A DNA stretch of 64,000 nucleotides from Gordius sp. MW1. Lineage: Eukaryota > Nematomorpha > Gordioida > Gordea > Gordiidae. Under the pieces are notes generated by a model. That model did no database searches, was not told where the DNA came from, and saw only the letters and a program-made list of their open reading frames with translations. The stretch is taken from the NCBI GenBank assembly GCA_964036665.1, contig OZ038526.1, positions 32,736,001-32,800,000 on the forward strand, given 5' to 3'. The position numbers were made by a program, and so were the translations under genes. Shown piece after piece: positions 47,050 to 57,910 of the stretch (positions are counted from its first letter, which is position 1; the number at the start of each line of letters is the position of its first letter).

Positions 47050-48414
47050 ATGGTGATAGCGGAAAACCGATACTTAATTTTAATCTTATGTTTGATACTA
47101 AAATAAGTAAATAAATTATGTCTTAAAACTTTTATAAGAAAGATGATAGTTGTTAATGAGTTTGAAATTTAAATTTAAACCTAAATTTTGGGGTAATATG
47201 TGATTTAATGAAATGAGTTTGGTAGTTTGAAATTTTATAATTAGTACTTAAGTCCCAATAGAATCGCGCGAAGGTACATTTTTCATAATGCATGTTTTTC
47301 CTTCAAATTTTTCGCTTTTTGCTTTTTTTCGCATGATATTTTTTTGATGCATTATCCGTCATGGTCCTTGATTGATCAGCTGGTATCTGACAGTGCGAAA
47401 TAGAGCGCCGAGAGTATGTGATTCCGGTGCTGTAAAACGCTATTGCGGTTCTGTAAAATTCTGTCGATACCTGCGGACGATCGGAATGGCGCGGTGGTAC
47501 GTAACATGACGTGTAGGACGAGGTTTCGGATATTAATGTATTTTTGCATGAGCGCACGTGTGTATCCCAGAAGCGAATTAATTAGTTTTTCGACGTAAAT
47601 CGTCGGTACCCTTCTTGGGTGGCGCCTACGGGTGCGACGTCTACGGACGTGTTTAATTAATTCGGAGGCTTATTGCCTGTTATGACCTGTTTTTTGGCTT
47701 ATGCCCTATCACCTTTATATTAGGTTTGATGAAGTCAGGTTTTCTGGGTGGGCAAATTGCCCGTGCGCATGATTGATTGATTTGTTGGAGTTAATTACCT
47801 CGCATGTACGAAGGGAAGTTAATACCATCGTTGTCAGGTCCAAGGTTACCGTTATGGAGTTCATAGCTCCCAGGTGATTATGGTAGGCGGAGTTGCATTT
47901 TATGCGAGATACGCCTGATGACAGTTTGTTACATTTTATGATATTGCTGGTACCTATGTCGGCGCCGATAGCTGATATTAGGTATAGCGACGTCACCTTA
48001 TGCCTGAACGACTTAGAGTGGCGAAGATGTGTCTGTCTCGCTCTTTCGGGGAAAAATCATCAAAAAAAACTAGTTTGGATGTCAAAGAAACTACTTTGAG
48101 TTACGTTGAAGAAAACTAAATTGGGGTGAAGTATCCTATCCCGAACCCAACGACGCTCAGATGCTCTGGCCAAAACGCTCTTCCCCTAGCAAGCTTGAAG
48201 GGTATGGTGCGTTTGCGTTTCAATTTTTACGGTCAACGGTTTGCGGTTCAATTTTTACGGTCAACGACGAAATTAAATCGAGAAGACCAATCAAGACCGA
48301 ACAGGAAAACGATCCTGGTAATGTTCAATACAAATTGAGGTCAACAACTCAAATTCGACGACAGGGCTTAGAAGTTAACGATCAGGTCGGTGGAGGTTAT
48401 CGTGAAGGGTATGG

Positions 48415-48943
48415 TGTTGTAGTCGCTGACTACATTATGAGTAGAAAGCACGGCTGCGCTTGCAAGAGAGTACGGGAAATGTATGCTCTTTGTGGAGAAT
48501 GTTGTATCATGGCACACTCACACAAAACCCCCCCCCCCCCCCTCATCTTAGTTTGCATATTTATTAAAGTCTGTATACGCGTAGTCCCTCTTCCCCTCCC
48601 CATTGCTCTTACGCATTTTAACTCGGATCTATATACAGACGCGTAGATATACATGTAAATATCCATACGCGCGTTATTATTGGTTAATTATTGTCTTTGT
48701 TCGTATAGAACAGAGGTAGTTTTTCCCTTTTCATTTTTAGATATAAATAATTTCGCTTCGCTAATTCGCGCGGTTACTTGGGATTAATTATTATTGAAAT
48801 AAATTCATAAAACATAAATTAAAGTTAAGGTAAGTAAAATATCCAATAACATGATAACTTAAATCTTAATCATGATAATTGTTAAAACTTAATTCTTTTA
48901 CCTTCTCTAACATTAATAATTAATTTTTTATCACTTTCTTACA
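48415..48943. repeat. right LTR
   Basis: 529 bp, about 97% or more like the left copy by eye apart from indels. The C run is about 14. Confidence 0.9.
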
Positions 48944-49896
48944 AGAAGGAAACCGGCTTTGTGATGAGTTGATTATAATATCTGCCAAACAACGTCATTT
49001 GGAAACAGGAGTTGTATTTCCTAATGTTAAATATAAAATATTTAGAATCGGCAGACTAGGCAGCAAGCAAATTTTTAATGGCTCAGGCGGGACTCCAAGT
49101 TAAGGCAGTTTAACTTTTCCAGACGCGCAACATATGCCATTTGTTTCTCCGACAAATTTAAGAGGATTGAAATAAAGACACACAACGGTCATATAGTGGC
49201 AAAAATAAATGGCGACGCAAACTTTCAATATGAGATGAGTTGTACAAAATGCAAGGCAACCTAATGTTTGAGGACGTGTAAAGGGCTGAAGCAGACTCGT
49301 TGACTCTTGTAGTTCGGCATGTCAAATGGTTGAGAACCATCTATTATTGAAGTTGAAGAACGCAAGCCTGGGCACAGTGGACAATCTTTAAGTCTGAGAG
49401 TACGTACTTGGCTCATTCGATTTGCTCGTGTACGACGCCCTATCGTCTCTTGCGACGCATGTAGGATCTAAAGAAGATATGCAAATATTACTTTCCATCC
49501 TCCAAAGAACCGGAAATCTGTAAATATATTTGTATTTGTATATTAATAACCCAAAAAGCGCCCGTTGTTTTTGTTCAAATGATGATGTTTTTGTAAATTG
49601 AGATTATTTATTTGTCACAGGCTTATATATATCCATTTTTAATATAGAAGCCACATGATTTTCAAGACTATTTTATTGACGAAGAAATGTAATTTTTTGT
49701 TAATCTTAAGATTAACTATCTTGTTAGGAGATCAACTTGAAAATTATCTTAACAGTATTTTGTATATCTAATGATAAATTTTAATTTTAACTTATATACA
49801 AATCTCCGATGTTTGAGCCTTAATTAATATTTCACGTTATAAACGATTTTTAGCTAATGCAATTGTTATTTATCAAATCTAAATATAACAAAATAG

Positions 49897-49992
49897 TGTG
49901 TAACTGTGTGCAAGATGGTACCCAACTTTGCGACTTGGAAACGGGTGGTTGTCATTGCCGAACAGGACTCTAAGGAACAAATTGTTCAGAGC
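49897..49992 (+). pseudogene. EGF-like exon A, nonsense-mutated copy
   Basis: A 96-bp exon in phase 1-1, AG before and GT after. It reads CNCVQDGTQLCDLETGGCHC then RTGL-stop-GTNCSE. The spacing of Cys matches an EGF-like (laminin/MEGF-like) repeat; the TAA at 49971 interrupts it. The same exon on the minus strand at 50561-50656 is open. Confidence 0.7.
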
Positions 49993-50077
49993 GTTAAAAT
50001 ATTAACTATTAATATAGTTTTAATTTAATCATTTTGGAAACTTAGAGAAATTAATCCCTAATATTAATATTATCCGA

Positions 50078-50125
50078 TTGCAACTGTATAAACATCGATT
50101 ATTGCACTGAGGAACTGGGTAAGTG
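50078..50125 (+). pseudogene. EGF-like exon B, partial
   Basis: Reads DCNCINIDYCTEELGKCECK, then loses EGF similarity. No AG acceptor lies at the expected place. The inverted partner is at about 50395-50486 on the minus strand, with a stop in the same region (DCNWKNTE-stop-C). Confidence 0.55.
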
Positions 50126-50394
50126 CGAGTGTAAAAACACCAAGATAAAAAATTTCACCAAATCCAACGCACGAGCTAACCGTGATTTAGTCAACGGTAA
50201 AAAAAGTGGAAAGTTAAAAAAAATTATTCAGTTGTTATTTAATGAAAGTGACCTTCAACAGGGTTATTTGGTCTTTGTGGAATGAGTTACGTAACTAGAT
50301 GGTGAGTACGGTACAATGAGAAAAACTTTAAAATTCAGAAAAAATATCGCCGTCTGTCGTTTAAAAGTGTGTTATCTTTTTCCTTGGACGAAAT

Positions 50395-50860
50395 TGATCT
50401 CGGTAAAAGACCAGCTTGCGCCGACACTTATTCAATTTTCCGGTGCATTATTCGGTATTTTTCCAGTTGCAATCGCATACTATTAGTAAAACTTAGGAAT
50501 AATGACTATAAGTTCTTAAATTAATCTGATTAAAACTAGATTATTAGCTAAAGTTTTTACTTCCCGAACAATTTGTTCTATAAAATCCTGTTGGCCATTG
50601 ACATCTACCCGTTTCTATATCGCAAAGGTCGGTATTATCTAGCACGCAGTCACATGCTATTTAGTTGTATATAGACATTAAAACACCGGACTTTTTTATA
50701 TAAGTTAAAATGAAAATTTATCATTACATATACAAAATTAAGAGCTTTATTTTCACGTTGATAACCTATTTAACTTAATAGTTAATCTTAAGATTAAATA
50801 AGTTTTTTCATCAATAAAATAGTCTTATTAATGTTTGTAGTTTCTATATTAAAAAATCCT
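50395..50860 (-). repeat. right arm of the inverted duplication
   Basis: Inverted partner of 49628-50125; see there. It contains exon B (decayed) and exon A (open) on the minus strand. Confidence 0.75.
50561..50656 (-). CDS. EGF-like exon A, open inverted copy
   Basis: A 96-bp minus-strand exon, phase 1-1, with AG acceptor and GTAAAA donor, no stop. It reads CDCVLDNTDLCDIETGRCQ then WPTGFYRTNCSG. One conserved Cys is replaced by Trp. It points opposite to the intact EGF exons downstream, so it probably cannot join their transcript. Whether it is expressed is unknown. Confidence 0.5.
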
Positions 50861-50946
50861 AATATGTAAAAAACAGTTATATGCTTCACATTTGAATATC
50901 ACTGTGTTTAAGGTTAAATTATTTTAACAAAATTCCCATGAATTAG

Positions 50947-51042
50947 TTTGCGACTGCCACAAAAATAATACCAAAAGTTGCAGCAAAGACACCGGACATT
51001 GTAATTCTCACGAAGGATTTTACGGAGATCGATGTGAGAAAG
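50947..51042 (+). CDS. EGF-like exon, intact
   Basis: A 96-bp exon, phase 1-1, between ...TTAG and GTAATAATGG. It reads VCDCHKNNTKSCSKDTGHC then NSHEGFYGDRCEK. The GFYGDRC motif is typical of EGF-like repeats. Together with 51420 and 51623 it suggests part of a multi-EGF extracellular or membrane protein gene running on the plus strand. The remaining exons are not identifiable in the window. Confidence 0.65.
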
Positions 51043-51174
51043 GTAATAATGGATAGCCATGCTGAAATATATTCTCAATCAATTTATACCTGTCTTTATA
51101 TTTTTTTATACGTTTTTTATATTTTATATCTTTTTGGTTTAATAATAGTCTTTGAATTAGGTGAAGGCGCGGTT

Positions 51175-51295
51175 TGAAATTAGGGAGGGGCAAGATGATC
51201 ATCTTAAACAATTTTAACCTTATACATATAAGTTTTAAGTGTATGTGGAGGAAGGCAATAACTCGCCCTTTCTGCCTTGCCCTGACTACGCACTT
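51175..51295. mobile_element. degenerate MITE, CATGGGCGTAGCC family
   Basis: AAATTAGGGAGGGGCAAGATGATCAT and TGCCCTGACTACGCACTTG match the family. It lies in the intron after the EGF exon at 50947. Confidence 0.55.
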
Positions 51296-51419
51296 GCATA
51301 TTTTTATGGTAATATATATAGTTTTGAAATTATAAAAAGATTTATCTTTTAATCTAAAACTCTAAATTTATTTTTCATTAGTAAGGTTTTATATTATTTA
51401 TAACATATTACATATTCAG

Positions 51420-51509
51420 AAACGCCATGCGTCAAGCAAAGTACCATCGATTGTGCCTTGGACACATGCTTTTGGAAATTTATGCTTTACGGGAAACGAT
51501 GTGAAAACA
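51420..51509 (+). CDS. EGF-like exon, divergent
   Basis: A 90-bp open exon in phase 1-1 after TTCAG, donor GTGCAG (weak). It reads TPCVKQSTIDCALDTC then FWKFMLYGKRCEN. Fewer cysteines than a full EGF repeat, so it may be decaying. Confidence 0.45.
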
Positions 51510-51622
51510 GTGCAGTCTATTTATAAAAAAAGTTTCTATTTACATAACAAAAGAATTGCTTTTATAATATAAGATGGTATAATTATAATAATTATGTCTA
51601 TGTAGTAATTGCAACGTGTCAG

Positions 51623-51703
51623 GTACTGAAATGTGCCACCACATTAGCGGAAAATGCATATGTGAACCGAACTTTAGCGGCGAAACTTGTGCTAAATTCT
51701 ATG
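51623..51703 (+). CDS. EGF-like exon, intact
   Basis: Open stretch with donor GTATGC. It reads (NCNVS)GTEMCHHISGKCICEP then NFSGETCAKFY. Start at 51623 (after CAG) keeps phase 1-1; an upstream AG at about 51605 would include the preceding NCNVS but change the phase. CxCxPNFSGxxC is a clear EGF signature. Confidence 0.6.
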
Positions 51704-51762
51704 GTATGCGTAGCTTATTTTTAAAAAGCATAGTTGTTATTGTTTCGACATATACAGACTAG

Positions 51763-52195
51763 ATAGACTGCTCATCAACGCACAAAATGTGTACCCTTTT
51801 TCCACCATTTTGATGTGAACATGGTAAAGTGGTGATCATATTGAAAATAGTAATTTTCGTAAATTAAATAATCTTAATAAGGTAAATAAAAAAATATTGA
51901 ATTGGGTAGATATCAAAAACAACATTTTAAAATAAATATCATTTACACAATACATAAAAATTAAAAATGTAAAAACTGCGAATAACGTTTGTTTAATAAT
52001 ATAGCGCCATCAATATTTTGTATAATATTAATTTATTGACGTTCGTTTTAATTATAAACTAGTGAGGAAGTTAAATTGACTGTTATAGGGCAAAATTACA
52101 TGGTTAAAATACACCAGTTGCTCTCTTCAAAATGGAGGTAAATTTGACACGCAATTAACCATATGCAACATATGGCATGAGCAGTCTATCTAGTC
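51763..52195. mobile_element. small element with perfect 20-bp inverted ends
   Basis: AGACTAGATAGACTGCTCAT at 51763 is exactly mirrored at 52176-52195. The 433-bp interior is AT-rich and noncoding. The neighbouring sequence (TATAC on the left, ATGGATA on the right) does not give a clear duplication; TA is possible. Confidence 0.7.
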
Positions 52196-53985
52196 TATGG
52201 ATATATATGATCTCCAATTTTATTCAATTGTGAGTCTTACTTTTTCCTTCAAATACTTATTGGTAAATATATTATAAAAATATTGATAACATTATAGTAT
52301 TTTAATAAGTTTGATGTATGGTTTAAAGGTGTTTATTATCATATATAAAAAATAATTTAAATCTTATGTTTTAGGGACATTATTTTTATATTTTAGAATA
52401 ACATGACAGCAAATATTTATTAGCCCATATGATCTACCTCCACAATTTATTCTTCTTTTTCGTCTAGATATTGTTATAATGTAGTATATTTAACATTTAA
52501 TTTTTATAATGTTGTTATTGACCTAAATAAAGAGAGTTCAGATTGACGTCAATATATATTATTTAAAATAGATATACCAAACCAACAACATAAATTTATA
52601 AATAAGATATTTGTTATTGTTTTATTTTAGAAATAAGCTCTAATTGCTAGTTTAGACCAAAAAATGTTTGTTAAATCAAATGAGTTGTCATTAATTTTAT
52701 TCTTCTAACGTCTTTATCTCATATAGTTCTACCTATTAACCTCTCTGTCATATTACTCATACACTCACTTAACTTCTTTATACTATATTAAAGCTTCAAG
52801 GTTATGTTCCTCGAAGATGAGTTCGAAAGTTAATATACCCTATTTTATAATCCAACCGTACAATTTGTTATTAAATATTTAGCAATAAATAGGTTTGAAA
52901 TCTCAAAAAAGGTTTCAATGACGGAATTAAAAAAAGAATTCCTTTGTTTCAAACTATTTTATTTATTATTCGCGGAATATTTATTGTATTTAAAACGCGC
53001 GAAATAATATTAATTGATTTTAATCTCTAGTATGGCATTTTGAATTTTATTAAATCACTATTAAACCAAAAAATAAATAATAAATTATCATTCTACGAGC
53101 GATATCGAGGTAATCAAATATATTTGCAAATCATGTTAATAAAATAACAATCTTAATTCGATATAGTAATAATCGATAACGCGATGATAAAATCGCTCGC
53201 TCGAGATGGGTAATAAAATCAATTTTTATCATAGAGGGATTTGGCATAATAGCGTATAATTATATGCGTGGGTGTGGGGGGGGGGAAATAAACAAACAAA
53301 CAAAATAAACAAGCTAATTAACAAACGTGTGGAACACCACAAACATTACAATAGGTTTGGTTAAGATGCATCTAATATAACCATAGACTAAATATACTGG
53401 AAATCACAAAAAAATAAGAACCTCATCATTTAGTTTCAGCCCAAAAAATTAGTTATTTTCAGGGAACATGTATAATTGAAGTTAAGATACTAAAATGCCA
53501 AAACCTGCAGGCACAAAAATAAAAATGGACTTTGACCTCGGGCCGGTGTCAGACAAATTCGCAACGAATCATTCAGTCAGTGCTGCAATTATCCGTTATG
53601 AAGCAACAACCTAGACTAATTGCCAAATGAAATTTATATACAACAGTTTAAAGACCCATGTTACTCAGCAAAAATATTTTGTAAAATTTTCTCCAAAGTC
53701 ATTAGTCTATAAGAATTAGAAGACAATGAATAAAAATGATAAATTGAGTTAATTGTTGATTTGAAAAGTTTATTAATCCACAACATACTAGTAAGAGTAG
53801 GATACCATTTAAAAGTTTGGTGGAAAATTTTTGTTTATCTCAAAATATTTATACTTTACTCTAATAAATAATTTATAAAAATTTAGTAATCAAAATCTGT
53901 GGTATCAATTAATTTAATAAATCGCACTTTAATTTGTCGACTAAATTTTACAACCGTCAATTTTTCTAACTCTCGCGTTAGATAC
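52196..53985. other. no gene; G run with (AAAC)n-like microsatellite at 53273-53310
   Basis: Very AT-rich. CATAGACTA near 53384 and TTAGTCTATAAG near 53702 are inverted and may be ends of a further MITE. GGGCCGGTGTCAGACAAAT near 53540 resembles 57080-57110. No coding signal. Confidence 0.45.
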
Positions 53986-54260
53986 CAAAATTTGAAACGC
54001 GTTCGGGAGGGATTCGGTTAGAAAAATTTAAACGCTTTGGGGCCGGGTCGGGTTCGGGTTAAATATTTTAAAATGCTTTCGGGTCGAGTCAGGTTCGAGG
54101 TGAAAAAAGTGACTTCGCAGTTCGCTACTTTAGGCTATATTTTAAGTGCTTTAGGCCGTGCTATTGCTAGCACAAAGCATTGGCAAGCAAGCCACGCTAT
54201 GCTGCTAAGCCATGCTATGCTGCTTTGCTATGACCTGATTGATTTCTGTATTTTATTTTG
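53986..54260. repeat. GC-rich MITE end (GGGTCGGGTTCGGGTT)
   Basis: Repeated TTCGGGT, GGGTCGAGTCAGG and CATGCTATGCTGCT motifs, like one end of the GC-rich-ended element group. The partner end was not found. Confidence 0.4.
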
Positions 54261-54574
54261 AAGGTTAATATGCGGCATTGTTAAATTTTTATTCGTTTGT
54301 AGATTTTTTAATAAGTTCAAAGTTTTCAAGGTTACTGATTTAAATGCTTGCCAATTTTAGGAAATTATGACATTCTTCTGATAAGTGTAATTAATTTGCT
54401 ATGCTTTTAATTTCTTTACGTTTTTATTATTCAATTGCACTAGGCATTTTTTTGTATTTAAGTTCTTTTACATTTGCAAATGTTTTTTCCCTTAATAAAT
54501 TGTGGCCTTAAATTTTTGTCAAAGTTAGTTTTATTAATTTACATAAAAGAAAATACCCTTGTAAAAGAAATTAG

Positions 54575-54866
54575 ACGGTCTATGGTGTGCTATTTAATAA
54601 TAGACGTACGACAATATGTGGTACATTGGATTATTTATGCCCAGAAATGATAAGGAAAAGGATCTACGATGAAAAAGTTGATAATTGTGCAGTAGGGATT
54701 TTGAGTTTCGAATTAATAATGTCGTATCCCCCATTTGAAACGAGGAGCGCGATCAAACGTACAAGAAAATTGACAAGGGCGTCGTATATTACCAGAAATA
54801 ATTAGCACCCTAGCCAGAGATTTTATCTCCAAAGTAAATATCCTCAAAGATCTCTAGCCTATTTAG
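54575..54866 (+). pseudogene. Aurora-type protein kinase fragment
   Basis: After an AG at 54574 the reading gives LFNNRRTTICGTLDYLCPEM, then DEKVDNCAVGILSFELIMS and YPPFETRS, the activation loop (RRTTxCGTLDYLPPEM) and following helix of Aurora kinases. A frame change leads to TYKKIDKGVVYY and another to PEIISTLARDFISK, both Aurora-like. It then stops. The conserved DLWSLGV is altered to DNCAVGI. Two frameshifts and the missing N-lobe show a pseudogene, a retrocopy fragment or a decayed exon. Confidence 0.82.
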
Positions 54867-54912
54867 GTTCCTGATGTGGGTTATGGATCTATATTATTTT
54901 ATTGGTAACGGT

Positions 54913-55114
54913 TAATGCTGTAAAAACGGCTGGGTTTTGTGTGGTCGACACCCTTGGTTTAACTATAACCAACGGTCGACTCTGGTCTGTTGTTTAAATT
55001 TCGGCTAGGCCTAGAGGTCGGCAAAGAAAAGTAGACCAATCCTGTGGTCTGGTTATGTTTAGTCGACTAAAGCCAAAGGTCGACCAAACAAAACCCAGTC
55101 GCTTTACAGCACTA
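54913..55114. mobile_element. MITE, TAGTGTTGTAAAAACGG family
   Basis: A 202-bp copy with ends TAATGCTGTAAAAACGGC and GCTTTACAGCACTA, interior GTCGAC motifs. Flanking 8-mers are GTAACGGT and GTAACGAT (7 of 8). Confidence 0.88.
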
Positions 55115-55454
55115 GTAACGATATAATGCATGCCATTGAGAATGTATTATATTTGCTTTGTTTCTTGCTTCACGTCGTTCGCATACCTCTAACTTTATTA
55201 TTTAGCTGCTCAGAACAGAACCCAAATTACGAATCACTCTGACTGAGGCAAGGGCCTACATGTGGATAAAGCAAAATGACATTGGGCCAAAGGCTTTACA
55301 ATCACCCGACATTAAAAATTAATGGCATTTAATATCTATCTTTGTATCATATTTCAATTTTATAACACATGTTTTGTTTAATTATCTGATACAATTAATC
55401 TCATATACTACACATAAAATAAGATATCGATATGGTTCCTTTGATATAATAAAT
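55115..55454. other. no gene seen
   Basis: Short intergenic stretch without coding signal. Confidence 0.5.
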
Positions 55455-56285
55455 ACATTCATAAAACTCGGGCTTTCGGCCCTCGTGGGAAGGGGGGAAG
55501 GGAAGGGGGAACGAACTCATCTATACTTCGTATAAAACTATGAATTTATGGGCGAGAAAGGTGGGAAGAGGCGAGAATGCCTATAGGGGGGGTATCAAAT
55601 GCAAAATGATTAGTTAATTATTTATACAAATATTCCATCACTTTGGCCAGTGGTGATCTTTTCTAATGGTTAGCAGACAGCCAAATAACTAGCCTATAAT
55701 TATAATCAAGAAAAAAAATCGATTTTAATCTCACATTGGCAAATGGTCATATTTTCCATTGGTCAGTAGCCAGCGGAAGGTCAAAAAGTCATATTATCAA
55801 TATTAACAAGAACAATAAATATTAAAATTTAATTTAAAAAAAAATAAAAATTTTGCCCTCGCCGGGATTCGAACCAGAATTAAGAATTTGCCCTCGCCGG
55901 GATTCTAACCCACATCAGTAGAGGCATAGGCTTTTGTAGGGGCACAGGGACCCATATCAGTAGAGGCATAAGCCCTTCTACGGAAGGGCATAGGGTATTT
56001 ATCAATGTTAACCTAATATACCAATTCAAAAACGGGAAAAAATTCGATTTATTTGGCCAATGGTCATTTTTTTCATTGGTCAGGAGCCAGCGGACGGTCA
56101 AAATGTCATATTATCAATGGTATTAACAAAAACAAAATATTAACTTAATTTGAATTTTTTTTTGTCCTCTTCTGGGCTAACTCGAACCTGCAAGTCAGAA
56201 AGCCGGTGAAAATAACTTGGTGGACGGACGGACGGACAACGGACGGACACCATAAGCGAGCCCATAAATTGCATAGCAATTAAAA
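55455..56285 (-). repeat. modular repeat with tRNA-like pieces, compact copy
   Basis: An 830-bp minus-strand copy of the repeat at 32806-36125. It runs from TTGCTATGCAATTTATGGGC through GTCCGTCCGTTGTCC, ACTTGCAGGTTCGAGTT, two GATTC/GGTTCGAATCCCGG modules and TGACCAATGG hairpins, to CACGAGGGCCGAAAGCCCGAG. It defines the full unit and its order. Confidence 0.75.
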
Positions 56286-56539
56286 TGAATTCATTGGAAG
56301 AGCTGTATTTAGTACATAAGACTAACAAATGTAATGCAACTGAAAATAATTTGTATCCAAAAATTTGGTATAACTATAGCTCTTCACCTTGTATATAAGT
56401 TCACTTTAACCTTCATTGATATATTGAAAACCTGACCGAAATATGAAAACCATCTTTTGTCGTCCCCATTTAATTGGCTCTATATACCCCCGCAGAATAT
56501 ACTAAGATTAAAAAAAATGAGACAGCATAATCTATTTTG
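56286..56539. other. no gene seen
   Basis: AT-rich, nothing recognised. Confidence 0.5.
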
Positions 56540-57910
56540 AAGAGACCTGCAACGGGCCTGTTGAGGTCAGTCGGCCCGCCCGTAATAAAAATTTAAAATT
56601 CCGGCCCAGTCCGGGTCCGTCAAAGTACTAAATTATAAGCCCGGGCCCGGCCCGCTAATTTCAAAGCCCTGCCCGGGCCCGTAAAATTTTTTTTATTTTT
56701 TTTGTTTAATTTTTTTTAACGATATGGCAAACAATATGTTTGTGTTAAAAATGTTAATAAAAATAATTTATAAAGAAAAAATTGGTAATTCCCGGTCACT
56801 CGAGTCCTTCTATATTTTAAGAAACGACCTACATGGAAATTTTTTTTTACAAGTGGCACTTCAGGATACATAAAACCATATAAGCTAAATAAACGTTTAA
56901 AACCCTTATTTAAGGTTAAAATGTTCTAATAAAACTACTTAGCTTCTTTGCCTTGCCATCATTTTAAATAATTAGGTTAATGATATAAAATGAGAAAACA
57001 GTGATAAAAGTAACTTGAGGAAATAAATTTTAGAATTTGTTTTTTTTTGTTAATGATAATGAGTATATAAATTTTGGCATTTGGCCGGGGTCAGATAAAG
57101 TAAGTTAGCAACGGTCACCATTGATTTTCAGGGAATTGTTTAGCCAGTTTCGCATTCACCCGTTATAAATTAAAAACCTAGACAAATTGCCAAAATCAGT
57201 TTATTAATAAAGGTAATCAGTCAGGCACAAAAACAATAATGGAATTTGAGCTTAAGCGAGGTCGAAAAAAGTAAAGCCAACAGCGGTCAGCTAAATAAAA
57301 GTCTTTCACAGAAGCATAAGTCCACGCCATTAAAAATCCTTATAGGTTTCTAAGGCAATTATTGAAAAATTACAAGTTGGACAGGACAGGATGGATAACC
57401 AAAAGAGAGTCCATAAATTGCATAGCAATTAATTTAAATAATTTTAAATAATATTAAATTAATTCACTCAATATTGCTAGAGGGTATAAATGGGGAGGCA
57501 AATATGGATAGCTGCACCCCTCCAAATCCAAAAATTTATGATTAAAAAAACATTTTCTGCCCTATTTAAACTGCCCCCCTCCAATTTAAATTGGCTCCGC
57601 TCATGGGATCACGTGTATAAATTATCTTTAACATTTATAATGCGTGTTGAGCTATTGATGAATTAATGAACTAGGATGGAAACAAAATTTAACTTTCCTT
57701 GTTAATTTAATATACAAAAAATAATTACAAATTGGAACATTATAAAAACACCTTCTTTTTTACTAAATCTATTAATTCTTTAACGGGCTTTTAACGGGCC
57801 TTAAGTATAACTAGGCCCGGCCCAAGCCCGTTACGTTATATATCGGCCCGTCCAGGCCCGGTCCATTGTTTTAGTTTAAAGCAGAAGCCTGGTCCGCTAG
57901 TTCGTAGCAT
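56540..57910. repeat. GC-rich-ended element about 1.4 kb, probable MITE
   Basis: GCCCGGGCCCGGCCCGC-type motifs at 56545-56690 face GGGCCTTAAG, AGGCCCGGCCCAAGCCCG and GGCCCGTCCAGGCCCGG at 57785-57895, with an AT-rich interior. A CATAAATTGCATAGCAATTAA motif (57412-57430) and a MITE remnant lie inside. Ends are not resolved to the base. Confidence 0.5.
57478..57606. mobile_element. degenerate MITE, CATGGGCGTAGCC family
   Basis: AGGGTATAAATGGGGAGGC at the left and TTGGCTCCGCTCATG at the right, with the CCTCCAAATCCAAAAATTTATG interior. Confidence 0.6.

Larger units (their letters stand above)
46503..48943. mobile_element. non-autonomous LTR retrotransposon, 5-bp TSD
   Basis: Two direct repeats, 46503-47049 (547 bp) and 48415-48943 (529 bp), both begin TGTTGTAGTCGCTGAC and end TTTCTTACA, so they have TG...CA borders. 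AGAAG flanks the whole at 46498-46502 and 48944-48948. One base after the left LTR is TGGTGATAGCGG, a plausible primer-binding site. The 1365-bp interior has only short broken frames and no recognisable protease, reverse transcriptase or integrase. LTRs differ by C-run length and one indel of about 20 bp. It sits inside the Helitron remnant. Confidence 0.92.
43640..49470 (-). pseudogene. Helitron Rep/helicase, N-terminal part, split by three insertions
   Basis: Minus-strand pieces read in Helitron protein order. 49470-48949 has NIRKYNSCFQMTLFG. 46497-45597 has EVAIGIVGNQF, DIVLHRRNAALTQVVDIHRC, FWDGADGYHFN, PFIRLNQTKPRSEEYVHLRD and GRLTILPSSYNRSPRHMHEY. 44152-43942 has DDVICAEIPDLKLDEDVYK, KNMIHGPCGTFTKSPCMTDG and KCSKQYP. 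43749-43640 has NTITSSDGYSLYERRST. These match the helitron-like N-terminal domain. The HUH nuclease and helicase motifs lie further downstream and are missing; the copy is truncated next to the hAT element. Many stops and frameshifts. Removing the inserted elements with one TSD copy each restores collinearity. Confidence 0.88.
49628..50125 (+). repeat. left arm of an inverted duplication carrying EGF exons
   Basis: Shares, in inverted order with 50395-50860, AATATAGAAG, GACTATTTTATTGA, TTAATCTTAAGATTAACTAT, ATGATAAATTTT and two EGF-like exons. The arms have clearly diverged. Spacer about 270 bp. Confidence 0.75.

Noticed and set aside
47303..48099. Short open frames inside the LTR element as functional proteins
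   Set aside because: Short, on both strands, no retroelement domain recognised.
46503..48943. Paired 530-bp repeats as a simple segmental duplication
   Set aside because: TG...CA borders, the 5-bp AGAAG duplication and interruption of the Helitron fit an LTR element better.
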